From NCBI GenBank assembly GCA_902541215.1, contig CACBPV010000010.1:1-41251 (forward strand): a stretch of DNA of 41,251 bases, read 5' to 3'. The DNA is from an uncultured Alphaproteobacteria bacterium (GTDB taxonomy: Bacteria > Pseudomonadota > Alphaproteobacteria > HIMB59 > GCA-002718135). Of this stretch, positions 7,404 to 16,217 are shown piece by piece. Position 1 is the stretch's first letter. Every line of letters starts with the position of its first letter. Under the pieces are notes generated by a model. It worked only from the letters and a program-made list of their open reading frames with translations. It searched no databases and was not told the DNA's origin. The translations under genes were made by a program, and so were the position numbers.

Positions 7404-7493
7404 GGAGAGGTGGCCGAGTGGTTGAAGGCGCACGCTTGGAAAGCGTGTGTAGTTTCAATACTACCGAGGGTTCGAATCCCTCTCTCTCCGCCA
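7404..7493 (+). tRNA. tRNA-Ser (anticodon GGA)
   Basis: This folds as a complete class II tRNA. The acceptor GGAGAGG pairs with TCTCTCC (one G-U) and is followed by discriminator G and an encoded CCA. The D arm is present. The anticodon stem CACGC/GCGTG carries loop TTGGAAA, giving anticodon GGA (reads UCC/UCU, serine). There is a long variable arm typical of serine tRNAs, and the T arm GAGGG-TTCGAAT-CCCTC. It forms the right boundary of the island. If the island integrated at the anticodon region, the 5' half and promoter of this gene came from the element. Confidence 0.97.
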
Positions 7494-7588
7494 TAAATTA
7501 TGATTATAATAAAATTATTTTAACTAAAACTATAAAAGATTTATTGAGATATTTTTTTTATTTTTTGATTATTTTTAAATACTCAAAT

Positions 7589-8362
7589 TTAAATTTCAAT
7601 TACTTTTTCATGAATTTTTCTATCAATATATAAAAAGTTTTGTAATTTATTATTTTTATAAAATAATTTTTTAATTAATTTTGGTAAAATCAAATTTAAA
7701 AATTTTGTGTTAATCTTAATTGCTTTTCTATTTCTTTTTTTACAAAAATTGTCAAAAATTTCCCATAGAAACAAACTTTCTTTACCTTGGATATTATAAG
7801 TAGACTCACCTACAAAATCTTTTGAAATAATATCTAATATATATTTTGATAAAAGATTTAATTTTACAGGTGAATACAAATTACCAGGATAAATCATTGG
7901 ACATATACCCATGCCAAATAAATTTAAATTTTCAAATAATCGATTGCTAATATTATATGATTCATCAATTATAAGTGATGGTCTTATTATTATGACATTA
8001 TTTTTTTTTAAAGAACTCTCTGCAAATTTTTTAGACAATGTATATGGATCATTTAGCATTGGATTTTTTACATTTATAGAGCTTATATGAATAAATTTAG
8101 TAAATTTTAAATCTTTAATACTTAATAGAATATTTTTTGGTAAATATTTGTTAATATAGAAATCATTTTTAGTAGTAGGATTTATACTTGCGGCACTATT
8201 AATAATTACATTGTATTTCACTTTACTTATATCATTAAGAAATATATTTATTTTTTCTGTACTTCTTAAATTATAACACTCTACATCAAATTTTTTATCA
8301 TTAAGTATTCTTAATAATTCTTTTCCCAAAAAGCCTGTAGAACCTGTAAGAGCAATTTTCAA
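7589..8362 (-). CDS. NAD-dependent epimerase/dehydratase (SDR)
   Basis: This is a 257-aa extended-type SDR protein. The dinucleotide motif G-S-T-G-F-L-G is at 7-13, an N-S-A-A motif near 55-58, S-S-I-N at 94-97, and the catalytic Y-x-x-x-K at Tyr107/Lys111. It is shorter than typical nucleotide-sugar epimerases (310-350 aa), with a reduced C-terminal substrate domain, and resembles dTDP-4-dehydrorhamnose reductase-like proteins only in general fold. It overlaps the start-side neighbour (radical SAM gene) by 4 bp, so the two are co-transcribed. A role in modifying a surface sugar is inferred from context. Confidence 0.8.
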   Translation of the reverse strand: MKIALTGSTGFLGKELLRILNDKKFDVECYNLRSTEKINIFLNDISKVKYNVIINSAASINPTTKNDFYINKYLPKNILLSIKDLKFTKFIHISSINVKNPMLNDPYTLSKKFAESSLKKNNVIIIRPSLIIDESYNISNRLFENLNLFGMGICPMIYPGNLYSPVKLNLLSKYILDIISKDFVGESTYNIQGKESLFLWEIFDNFCKKRNRKAIKINTKFLNLILPKLIKKLFYKNNKLQNFLYIDRKIHEKVIEI

Positions 8363-9693
8363 TTATCTATTAACTTTCTTTTTAAGTAAAAAAACAACCA
8401 TTTTGGATTTAAATAGTAACTAAGATAAGCTTTATTTAGTAAGTTTCTAACTTCAGAAGTATTTAAATTATTATGATTAAATATTAGCTTCCATTGATTA
8501 AAATCTTCATATTTATCTGTTAAAATTCTATCTTTATATTCTTCGAATACTGGAGTACCAGGATATGGTGTAAAAATACTAAATTGTGCATACGTTGATA
8601 ATATTTTTTTTGAATAGTTAATTGTTTTTAAACATGTTCTAAGAGTATCTGTTGGTTGACCCAAAATATACATAGATTTAACCTTTACATTATTTTCTTC
8701 TAATTTTTTAACTTTATAAATCTGTTCATCAAATGCAATTGTTGTTCTTTTTGAATCTAAAAGCACATCTGCATCTCCTGATTCTATACCCACGTAAACA
8801 AGTTTAATACCACTTTTTTTAAAAAGAGATATCATCTCATCATCTATATTTTTAAGATGTGTTTCTATACAAATATTAAATTTTATTGTTGATGAGGCTA
8901 ATTTTTCTAATAATTCTGTTGTATGTTTTTTATTTATTGAGAAAACAGGATCTCTAAATATAAAATTTTTAGTTCCAAACTTTTCATGCCAATACTCCAT
9001 TTCTTTTACTATTTTATCACTATTTCTTAATCTTAGCTTTCTTCCTTGTTGTTTTGGATATGTACAATAATAAAAACATGAATATGGACATCCTCTTGAT
9101 GCATTAATAGGAATGGTAGAGCCCTTGCCTAACAATTTCATTACTGGTTTGATTTTTTTAAAAACAATATCCCAAGCTGGATAATTTAAATCATCTAAAT
9201 TATAATTATGTTTATGATAAATAACTTCAGGCAAGTTATTAAAATTATCAAAATTTTTTAATTTAAAATCTTTAAAATAAAATTCACTTTCACCTGATAT
9301 AACTTTTGCACCATAGTCAGTATATAATTCTGGCTTTGAACTAGCAAATGGACCAATGACAAAAATATTTTTCTTTTTTGCATTCAATTTTTTAATAACT
9401 TCTATCTCAGATTCATAACAAACTATAGATGAAGGAATAACATACAAATCATAATCTACTTCTTTTTCTAAAGTTCTGGAGTATTTTACATCAAAATTAT
9501 TATTATGAAGTTCTGCAATAGCATGAGCGGCAAAGAGAGGTGGATAATCAATTGTTTTTTTTATATATAAACTTAACAATTTTAGAAAAAAATTATCCCC
9601 ATAATCATTAGCAGTACCATAACCGCCATTTTGATCTTTTGATATTCTATAATTTTTATTTGGATATATGTCTAAAAGAAGAATTTTTAACAT
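8359..9693 (-). CDS. Radical SAM protein, B12-binding-like N-terminus, CX3CX3C motif
   Basis: This is a 444-aa protein. Residues 1-145 look like the cobalamin-binding-like domain that precedes many radical SAM enzymes (P-P-L-F-A-A-H-A near 51-58; G-P-F-A-S and G-E-S-E-F motifs). The radical SAM core follows: S-R-G-C-P-Y-S-C-F-Y-Y-C places Cys202, Cys206 and Cys210 as CX3CX3C, one residue longer than the canonical CX3CX2C, then downstream motifs F-R-D-P-V-F, I-E-T-H and V-G-I-E-S-G. The reaction is unknown; relatives act as methylases or in lipid and cofactor chemistry. It is encoded upstream of, and overlapping, an SDR gene within a glycan block. The divergent GT2 gene starts 35 bp away. Confidence 0.83.
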   Translation of the reverse strand: MLKILLLDIYPNKNYRISKDQNGGYGTANDYGDNFFLKLLSLYIKKTIDYPPLFAAHAIAELHNNNFDVKYSRTLEKEVDYDLYVIPSSIVCYESEIEVIKKLNAKKKNIFVIGPFASSKPELYTDYGAKVISGESEFYFKDFKLKNFDNFNNLPEVIYHKHNYNLDDLNYPAWDIVFKKIKPVMKLLGKGSTIPINASRGCPYSCFYYCTYPKQQGRKLRLRNSDKIVKEMEYWHEKFGTKNFIFRDPVFSINKKHTTELLEKLASSTIKFNICIETHLKNIDDEMISLFKKSGIKLVYVGIESGDADVLLDSKRTTIAFDEQIYKVKKLEENNVKVKSMYILGQPTDTLRTCLKTINYSKKILSTYAQFSIFTPYPGTPVFEEYKDRILTDKYEDFNQWKLIFNHNNLNTSEVRNLLNKAYLSYYLNPKWLFFYLKRKLIDN

Positions 9694-9728
9694 TTTATTG
9701 TATAATATATTAAAACAGAATCTTTAAA

Positions 9729-10811
9729 ATGAAAAAAAATATCTCCATAATTATTCCAACATTTAATGAAAAAGATAATATTATTGAGTTATATAAAGAA
9801 ATCAAAAATAACTTAGTTATATCAAAAATATCCTGGGATGTTATTTTTGTTGATGATAGCAATAATAATGACACAGCAAATATTATAAGAAAGCTTCAAA
9901 ATAGCGAAAATAATGTTTTTCTTATAAAAAGAATTGAAAATAGAGGATTGTCATCTGCTTTAATTCAAGGAGCTCTCTCAACTAATTCAGAATATGTTTT
10001 ATTTATGGATGGCGATTTACAGCATCCTCCAGATACAATTTTATCATTGTATAATGAAATAAATAAAAAAAATTATGATTTAGTCTCGGCCAGTAGATTT
10101 TTAAATGAGAATAAATTACTAGAACAGAAAAGATATAAAGCATCTTCTTTTGTAAACTTTCTTTTAAGAAAATTATTTAAAATAAATTACTCAGATGTAT
10201 TGACTGGTTTCTTTATAATGGATAGAAATTTTTTTATAAATAATTATAAAAAATTTTCTAATATAGGATTTAAATTACTTTTAGACATAATATTATCGAC
10301 TAAGAAAACAATTAAGTATAGTGAAATTTCTTTTGAATTTAAAAAAAGATATTCTGGAGAAAGTAAATTAAATAGTAAAGTATTTATTGATTTTATTATA
10401 CTTATTATAGATAAATTAATTGGTAAAATAATACCAGGAAGGTATTTTATTTATTCTTTAATTGGATCACTTGGAATAATATTTCAATTAATAACTTTTT
10501 ATATTTTATCAAATTTTATTAATTTTAATTATTCACTACTTATCTCAATTATATTAACAATATATTTTAATTTTGTTTTAAATAATGAATTCACTTACTC
10601 AGATTTAAAAAAAAAAGGCACTAAATTTTATAAGGGATTGATTAGATATTATTTTTTCTGTTCATTTGGTGCTGTTTTTAACTTTATCTCTGCAAAAATA
10701 ATTTTTGATAATCTATCTAATATTTATATTGCAGTTGTAATAGGTGCATTTGTAGGTAGTATTTGGAACTACTCAATGAATACATCATATAATTGGAAAA
10801 TTAAAAAATAA
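9729..10811 (+). CDS. GT2 glycosyltransferase fused to GtrA-like membrane domain
   Basis: This is a 360-aa protein. Residues 1-230 form a GT2 domain: S-I-I-I-P-T-F-N-E start, V-D-D-S at 41-44 and D-G-D at 94-96 with the L-Q-H-P-P-D motif of polyprenyl-phosphate glycosyltransferases. Residues about 238-355 have four membrane segments and match the GtrA family (G-R-Y-F-I-Y-S-L-I-G-S, N-F-V-L-N-N-E-F-T-Y, F-G-A-V-F-N). The fusion suggests loading of a sugar onto undecaprenyl phosphate together with membrane translocation of the product. It is the only plus-strand gene in this block and converges on the 602-aa membrane protein, 5 bp apart. Confidence 0.87.
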   Translation: MKKNISIIIPTFNEKDNIIELYKEIKNNLVISKISWDVIFVDDSNNNDTANIIRKLQNSENNVFLIKRIENRGLSSALIQGALSTNSEYVLFMDGDLQHPPDTILSLYNEINKKNYDLVSASRFLNENKLLEQKRYKASSFVNFLLRKLFKINYSDVLTGFFIMDRNFFINNYKKFSNIGFKLLLDIILSTKKTIKYSEISFEFKKRYSGESKLNSKVFIDFIILIIDKLIGKIIPGRYFIYSLIGSLGIIFQLITFYILSNFINFNYSLLISIILTIYFNFVLNNEFTYSDLKKKGTKFYKGLIRYYFFCSFGAVFNFISAKIIFDNLSNIYIAVVIGAFVGSIWNYSMNTSYNWKIKK

Positions 10812-10816
10812 TAATT

Positions 10817-12625
10817 TTAATATAATATATTTTTATTCATAAAATTATAACAGTCACTCTCATTTTTATTTTTCTTATACAAATTATAAGAATAAAAATC
10901 ATATTTTTCTCCAAGACATACCTCTTTACCATCAGGTATACACGGGAAATCTATTTTACCACACATAAGAATTGCTTCCTTCCCATTATTAAATATTAAT
11001 TTATCAGTTTTGAGTCTTTTGTTATAATCTGTATTATCAAGTATTATTTTAACGAAATCTTTGTTTTCAAATAATTCATAATTATTGGGCCACGGAAAAT
11101 TTTCGAATTTTTGATTATTTATATCATCGTAAATTCTGTTAAAATTTTTTAAATTTAAATAACTTATTGCTACACAAATTAATATAAATAAATTGAGATA
11201 ATTTACTTTTTTCAAAAACTTTTGATTCAAAAAACTTATTATTAAGCTAAATAAAATAATAAAACAGAAATATCCACCATATCTCATTTGTGGTGATAAA
11301 AAGAACCACAAAATTGTAATTAATACAATTGAAATTAATAAAAGATAATTATATTTTTTTGAAATTTTTTCGCTATCAATTTTTCCATTTTTTTTAATAC
11401 TTAAAATAAGTAGTACAAATAAGCTTAATAGAAATAAATTTACAATTTTTTTATAATTTGGATCCATTAACCAATATTTTCCCCAGAATAATGGACTAGT
11501 TGCAAAATAATTATTATAATTATAAAAATTTTCCCTTTCTAGATTTTTCCATACAAATTTGTTTTTTAAATTAAATGAATCTTTGGCATAGAAAGGCCAG
11601 CCTTTTGAGTCAGATTTTAACTTATTATATTTTTGATCTGTTACTTTTAAATTAGATGACCAAGTAAGTTCTTTAATACATAAAGTACTCACAGGATAAA
11701 TTAAACACCCACTATTTATTATATTTTTAGTAATAAAAAAAATAAATGTAAAAACTGTAAATAATATTAATTTTTTATTATTCATAAAAAAGTTTAAAAT
11801 AGTTTTATATTTCGTAATTAGAATAATAATAAATAGTGGTCCAATAATTACGCTATTAAATCTTAAAATTATTGCTAAAGTAAAAAGTATAAGTATTTTT
11901 GCATATATATCATTTTTTTTATCATCTAAAAAAATTGAATAAGTTAAACAAAATATTAAAATTAACAATAATTGAGGTGGTAACATTGTTCCAAAATCTC
12001 TTAATTTAGTAAAAGATACAATGCTTAAAAATAAAACTACAAAATAAAAAATATTAAATCTTTCAAATACTTTTTCAATTAAATAACTTAAATAAAAAAT
12101 ATAAAAAATTAATATGGGAACAGAAGAACTATTTTCAATTAAATTATTTACATTAAAAAGAATAATAATGTCATAAAGACTGTTAGTAGAAAAAGCTAAA
12201 GTATTATTTATGTTTACTACACCAAATATAATTTTTGATGAAGTTAAATAATTCATATACGGCTGATAGTAAAAGTAAAAATCCTCGTTATTTTCTGAAA
12301 TTATTCCAAGTAATGAAAATAATAATAGTGTTAAATAAAAAATAAATAATGATTTTAATTTAAAATTTTTATAAATTGTAAATATTATAAAAAATATTAA
12401 TCCAATTAAAAAAACGATAATAATAATAAATTCATTTATATTGCTAAAAAAGTTTATAACTGTTGAGATATTATATAATATTAAAAATCCAAATAAACCA
12501 ATAATACCAATTTCTTTAAAATTTGCTTTATTGTTAAAAAAAAGTATTTTACCAAACTGACCGTAGCCAATAATCATCATTGATGATAAGAAATAAAATA
12601 TTAAGATGATGAGTAATTCAAGCAT
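10817..12625 (-). CDS. Large polytopic membrane protein, glycan-associated
   Basis: This 602-aa protein has about a dozen predicted membrane helices spread over residues 1-490 and a soluble C-terminal region of about 100 residues with several cysteines. Near the N-terminus is G-Y-G, then N-E-D-F-Y-F-Y-Y at about 110-118; later W-P-F-Y-A and P-Q-M-R-Y-G-G. The first 200 residues resemble the truncated protein at 1-635. This architecture fits a large integral-membrane family linked to surface polysaccharides (GT-C- or polymerase-like), but I cannot assign a reaction. It lies 30 bp downstream of the TPR-methyltransferase gene. Confidence 0.75.
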   Translation of the reverse strand: MLELLIILIFYFLSSMMIIGYGQFGKILFFNNKANFKEIGIIGLFGFLILYNISTVINFFSNINEFIIIIVFLIGLIFFIIFTIYKNFKLKSLFIFYLTLLLFSLLGIISENNEDFYFYYQPYMNYLTSSKIIFGVVNINNTLAFSTNSLYDIIILFNVNNLIENSSSVPILIFYIFYLSYLIEKVFERFNIFYFVVLFLSIVSFTKLRDFGTMLPPQLLLILIFCLTYSIFLDDKKNDIYAKILILFTLAIILRFNSVIIGPLFIIILITKYKTILNFFMNNKKLILFTVFTFIFFITKNIINSGCLIYPVSTLCIKELTWSSNLKVTDQKYNKLKSDSKGWPFYAKDSFNLKNKFVWKNLERENFYNYNNYFATSPLFWGKYWLMDPNYKKIVNLFLLSLFVLLILSIKKNGKIDSEKISKKYNYLLLISIVLITILWFFLSPQMRYGGYFCFIILFSLIISFLNQKFLKKVNYLNLFILICVAISYLNLKNFNRIYDDINNQKFENFPWPNNYELFENKDFVKIILDNTDYNKRLKTDKLIFNNGKEAILMCGKIDFPCIPDGKEVCLGEKYDFYSYNLYKKNKNESDCYNFMNKNILY

Positions 12626-12655
12626 GAATTTAAAATATAATAATATTATATTGAT

Positions 12656-14638
12656 TTAGTTTATTTGTTGACACCAAAATTGATACATACCAGCAAAAAT
12701 TCTTTGATTTTTATTTTCAAAGCTTTCCCATTTTTTGAGTTCATAAAGGTCGTTAGGGTTATTAAAAATATTTTTAAATTTCTCAACAACAAATTTGTCT
12801 TCAAAACCTACAAATTTTAAATTTAATTTTTTCATAATTTTATTTAATTTAGGAATAGTATATCGATGTTCTTTAACATGAAATAATAGATCTCTTACTC
12901 CACTTAAAGAATAAAAATCAGGGCTATATTTAATATTATTCCAATAGGATTTTTCATTAGATAAAATTTCATTTCTAAAATTAATTATACTTTTCTTATG
13001 AGTTTCTATTTTGGATTTAATAATATGCATTCTTATATCAGCTATATTTTTTCTTGCTTTTTCACTGTATAATCCAATGAGCATTAAACCATGATTTTTT
13101 AGATTTTCTTTTAGCACTTTCCATCCTTTTTCTGGATTATCCATGTGGTGTAAAACTCCTACTGATTCAATAATGTCAAATTTTTTGTTAAGTCTTTTTA
13201 AATCTAATAAATCGCCTTGAATAAATTTAATATTTTTGAAACCAATTTCTTCAGCTTTTCTTTTAGCATAAGACAGACTATTCATACTAAGATCTAAAGC
13301 GTATATGTTAGCTCTTTTATATTTTGAAGCTGTTGTAATAACATGTTGTCCTGTGCCACATCCAGCAATAAGAATATCTGGATTACTAGAAAAATTTATT
13401 TTTTTTAAATCAATATTTAAGGATATATCATTTATTACATCTTTAATTTCTCTTTCATTAATACTTAATCCCAAGTTAGTCCATCTTGGATAAGGATTCT
13501 CCTCATATTGATTTCTGACTTTTACAGAAATTTTATTTTCAATTTTTGAAATTGATTGTATCTTTTTACTTAAATTTTTTTCAATTTGGAAATTTTTAAT
13601 TTGTAGATTATATACTTGAGACAAGCTTTTTTTATTAGCTATATTGTTTGCCCAAGTAAAACTATTTAAAGGAGCATAACAACTTAAACATAAAATTTCT
13701 AAATCATTAATTTCTTGATTATTTTTATATTTTGTCTCAATTGTATTTTTAAGTTTTTCCAAACTTTGTTCTTCTTTTTCTGAAACAAAATATACGTATT
13801 CATTAAGAAAACATTGTATGGATAATGAAGTTGCAAATTTAGTAAATAATTTATTAAAATTTAATGAATTAATTTGATTTAATAATTCTTTTCTAATTTT
13901 TTTAAAATTACTTTCAATATAGTAACTAGGAATAGGGCAAACTTTCATGAACTGATTAAGAAGTAAATTATTACTAAGCCCATCTACTATTTTATCAAAA
14001 TTTGTAAGAAATAATTTATTATTTACTAATTCCAAATAATCTTTTAAATCTGTGTTTAAGTATAATGCATTAATTACATTAGCAGCAATTGCATTAGGTC
14101 TAACAATTTTGCTTTCATTTAATAGATGTAATAAAAATTTATTAATATATTTATTTTTTTCCTCTAATGTATAATGTTGAAGAACCCCACCAAGATTATA
14201 GTAAGCTCTTTTATAATTTGGGTTGATGATTAATGTTATAATATAATTTTCTAATGCTTTTCTATTCCAACCCTTATTTCTATATATGTTTCCTAAATTA
14301 TTATATGCTTTAAAATAATTTTTATCTACATCTATAACCTTTTTGTAATTTTTAATTGCCTCATCTTGATCATTTAATTTACTATTAATATTTGCCAAGT
14401 TATAAAAACCATCAGCAAATTTAGAATTTAATTTTATAACTTTAGTGAATAAATCTTTAGCTAAACTGTAATTTTTAAGCTCTGTTTGTATAACGCCTGT
14501 TAGATTATTAATTAATAGTGAGTTAGGATATTCTTTTAATAGTTTCTGTGATAACTTAAGAGATTTTTCTAGTTTTTTGTTATTAAATAATCTTATTGTT
14601 TCTTCAATTATTTTCTTATCAGGTTCTTGTTTAATCAT
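12656..14638 (-). CDS. TPR-repeat / SAM-dependent methyltransferase fusion
   Basis: This is a 660-aa soluble protein. Residues about 8-160 form four TPR units, recognisable from A-x-x-x-Y/F repeats such as D-G-F-Y-N-L-A-N and A-Y-N-N-L-G-N-I-Y. A middle region of unclear nature follows, including Q-Y-E-E-N-P-Y-P-R-W at 377-386. A class I methyltransferase domain then has I-A-G-C-G-T-G-Q-H at 424-432, A-L-D-L-S as motif II, and G-V-L-H-H-M-D as post-motif. Fusions of this kind are frequent in AT-rich marine alphaproteobacteria and may modify a protein or a glycan; the substrate is unknown. It starts next to the end of yejF but is probably a separate function. Confidence 0.82.
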   Translation of the reverse strand: MIKQEPDKKIIEETIRLFNNKKLEKSLKLSQKLLKEYPNSLLINNLTGVIQTELKNYSLAKDLFTKVIKLNSKFADGFYNLANINSKLNDQDEAIKNYKKVIDVDKNYFKAYNNLGNIYRNKGWNRKALENYIITLIINPNYKRAYYNLGGVLQHYTLEEKNKYINKFLLHLLNESKIVRPNAIAANVINALYLNTDLKDYLELVNNKLFLTNFDKIVDGLSNNLLLNQFMKVCPIPSYYIESNFKKIRKELLNQINSLNFNKLFTKFATSLSIQCFLNEYVYFVSEKEEQSLEKLKNTIETKYKNNQEINDLEILCLSCYAPLNSFTWANNIANKKSLSQVYNLQIKNFQIEKNLSKKIQSISKIENKISVKVRNQYEENPYPRWTNLGLSINEREIKDVINDISLNIDLKKINFSSNPDILIAGCGTGQHVITTASKYKRANIYALDLSMNSLSYAKRKAEEIGFKNIKFIQGDLLDLKRLNKKFDIIESVGVLHHMDNPEKGWKVLKENLKNHGLMLIGLYSEKARKNIADIRMHIIKSKIETHKKSIINFRNEILSNEKSYWNNIKYSPDFYSLSGVRDLLFHVKEHRYTIPKLNKIMKKLNLKFVGFEDKFVVEKFKNIFNNPNDLYELKKWESFENKNQRIFAGMYQFWCQQIN

Positions 14639-16216
14639 CTATATAACTGAAGAGATTAGTTTCTTTGTATATTCTGATTTAGGTGAAATAAAAATATCTT
14701 TACTGTAATTTTCTTCAACAATTAAACCATCTTTCAAAACAATTATTTTATTAGCAACAGCTCTTATAACTCGCATATCATGACTAATAAAAATATAACT
14801 TAAGTCTAATTCTTTTTGTAATTCATTTAGTAAATTCAATATTTGATTTTGAATTGTTACATCTAGAGCAGAAGTTGGTTCATCTAAGATTAATATTTTT
14901 GGTTCTAAAATTAAAGCTCTTGCAATAGCTATTCGTTGACGTTGTCCTCCAGAAAATTCATGAGGGTATTTTTCAATTGTATATTCATATTCTAAACCGA
15001 CTTTTTTTAAAATATTTTTTACCTTTTGTTTTTTTTCTTTCAAACTTATTGCTGGATAATGAACCATCAAACCCTCAGAGATAATATCCTCAATGTTCAT
15101 CCTTGGACTTAGTGATGAAAATGGATCTTGAAACACAACTTGAATATCTTTTCTTAAATCTAAAATTTCTTTTTTACTTAAATTATTTAAATTTTTATCA
15201 TTAATAACTATTTCTCCTTTGGATTTAACTAAATTAAGAATTGCTAAAATTAATGAAGTTTTCCCAGAGCCAGATTCTCCTACAATTCCAATAGTTTCAC
15301 CAACATTTAAATTAAAACTAACGTTTTTAATTGCTTTTACATAATCTATTGTCCTTTTAAGCAATCCTTTTTTTATTGGATACCAAACATCTAGATTTTT
15401 AATATTTATAATAGATTTACTTTTACTACTGTTATTTTCTTTTATATTATTTTGATTTGATACTAATTCTTTAGTATATTCATGTTTAGGAGTATTAAAA
15501 ATTTTTTCACTTGTACCAAATTCAATGATTTTACCATCTTTCATAACATATATGTAATCCGATAATTTTTTTACAACCGCAAGATCATGGCTTATAAAAA
15601 TCAAAGACATTCCCATTTTTCTTTGAATATTTTGTAATAACTCTAAAATTTGTAATTGTATTGTTACATCTAAAGCTGTAGTCGGCTCATCTGCTATTAA
15701 TACATCTGGTTCATTCGCAATGCTCATTGCAATCATAGCCCTTTGTCTTTGTCCACCAGACAGTTCATATGGATATATTTTTGGTCTTGATGAAATATCA
15801 TTAAGACCAACTTCATTTAGCAATTTAATAGTTCTTTCTTCAGCTTCTTTTTTACTTATCGTATTATGAGTAGTGATAATTTCTTCAATTTGCTTATTTA
15901 TTGTATGAAGAGGATTCAAGCTTGTCATTGGTTCCTGAAATATTGTTGAAATTTTATTTCCTCGTATATTTTGAATTTCTTTTTGACTTAAATTTAATAA
16001 ATTTTTATTATTATATTTTATTTTTCCTGTCTTAATGTTCGCCCCATTAGGCAGTAATTTTAGTATGCTAAGTGCTGATAATGTTTTACCTGATCCAGAT
16101 TCCCCAACTATTGCCGTAGTTTTACCTTTTACTACATCAATATTTACGTTTTTAACTACTTCAGTATATTTACTAAAAGCTATACTTAAATTATTAATTG
16201 ATATTATTTTTTCCAT
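14639..16216 (-). CDS. yejF: Oligopeptide ABC transporter, double ATPase (YejF)
   Basis: This 525-aa protein has two complete ABC domains in tandem. The first has Walker A G-E-S-G-S-G-K-T at 38-45, signature L-S-G-G-Q-R-Q-R and Walker B L-I-A-D-E-P. The second has Walker A G-E-S-G-S-G-K-T, signature F-S-G-G-Q-R-Q-R and Walker B L-I-L-D-E-P. One polypeptide with both ATPases is the hallmark of YejF in YejABEF importers (microcin C uptake in enterics; muropeptide uptake in several alphaproteobacteria). It is the last gene of the yej operon, 1 bp from yejE. Confidence 0.93.
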   Translation of the reverse strand: MEKIISINNLSIAFSKYTEVVKNVNIDVVKGKTTAIVGESGSGKTLSALSILKLLPNGANIKTGKIKYNNKNLLNLSQKEIQNIRGNKISTIFQEPMTSLNPLHTINKQIEEIITTHNTISKKEAEERTIKLLNEVGLNDISSRPKIYPYELSGGQRQRAMIAMSIANEPDVLIADEPTTALDVTIQLQILELLQNIQRKMGMSLIFISHDLAVVKKLSDYIYVMKDGKIIEFGTSEKIFNTPKHEYTKELVSNQNNIKENNSSKSKSIINIKNLDVWYPIKKGLLKRTIDYVKAIKNVSFNLNVGETIGIVGESGSGKTSLILAILNLVKSKGEIVINDKNLNNLSKKEILDLRKDIQVVFQDPFSSLSPRMNIEDIISEGLMVHYPAISLKEKKQKVKNILKKVGLEYEYTIEKYPHEFSGGQRQRIAIARALILEPKILILDEPTSALDVTIQNQILNLLNELQKELDLSYIFISHDMRVIRAVANKIIVLKDGLIVEENYSKDIFISPKSEYTKKLISSVI

Positions 16217-16217
16217 T

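Larger units (their letters stand above)
4809..7493. mobile_element. Remnant integrative element at tRNA-Ser
   Basis: The segment is bounded on the left by a decayed 5' half of tRNA-Ser and on the right by an intact tRNA-Ser(GGA), both on the plus strand. Inside the left edge is an integrase N-terminal remnant. A 22-bp repeat sits 67 bp inside the left tRNA piece and 61 bp before the right tRNA. The cargo is two exported-protein genes on the minus strand. This is the layout of a tRNA-targeted integrative element (attL, int, cargo, attR) whose integrase has been lost by deletion. Boundaries and history are inference; the individual parts are seen directly. It sits between two surface-glycan gene blocks, a typical hypervariable position. 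Confidence 0.7.

Noticed and set aside
7418-7633. 71-codon open frame on the plus strand through the tRNA-Ser gene
   Set aside because: It lies mostly within a perfectly foldable tRNA-Ser(GGA), and its translation past the tRNA is low-complexity.
8359-8362. SDR gene and radical SAM gene as a frameshifted single gene
   Set aside because: Both have complete N-terminal and C-terminal motifs; the 4-bp overlap is an ordinary stop/start junction.
9701-9706. TATAAT between the divergent radical SAM and GT2 genes as a promoter
   Set aside because: It is a good -10 match, but no -35 is recognisable at the right distance and such hexamers are frequent at this base composition.
10812-10816. Terminator between the convergent GT2-GtrA and membrane-protein genes
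   Set aside because: The gap is 5 bp and the surrounding sequence is plain AT-rich without a stable hairpin.
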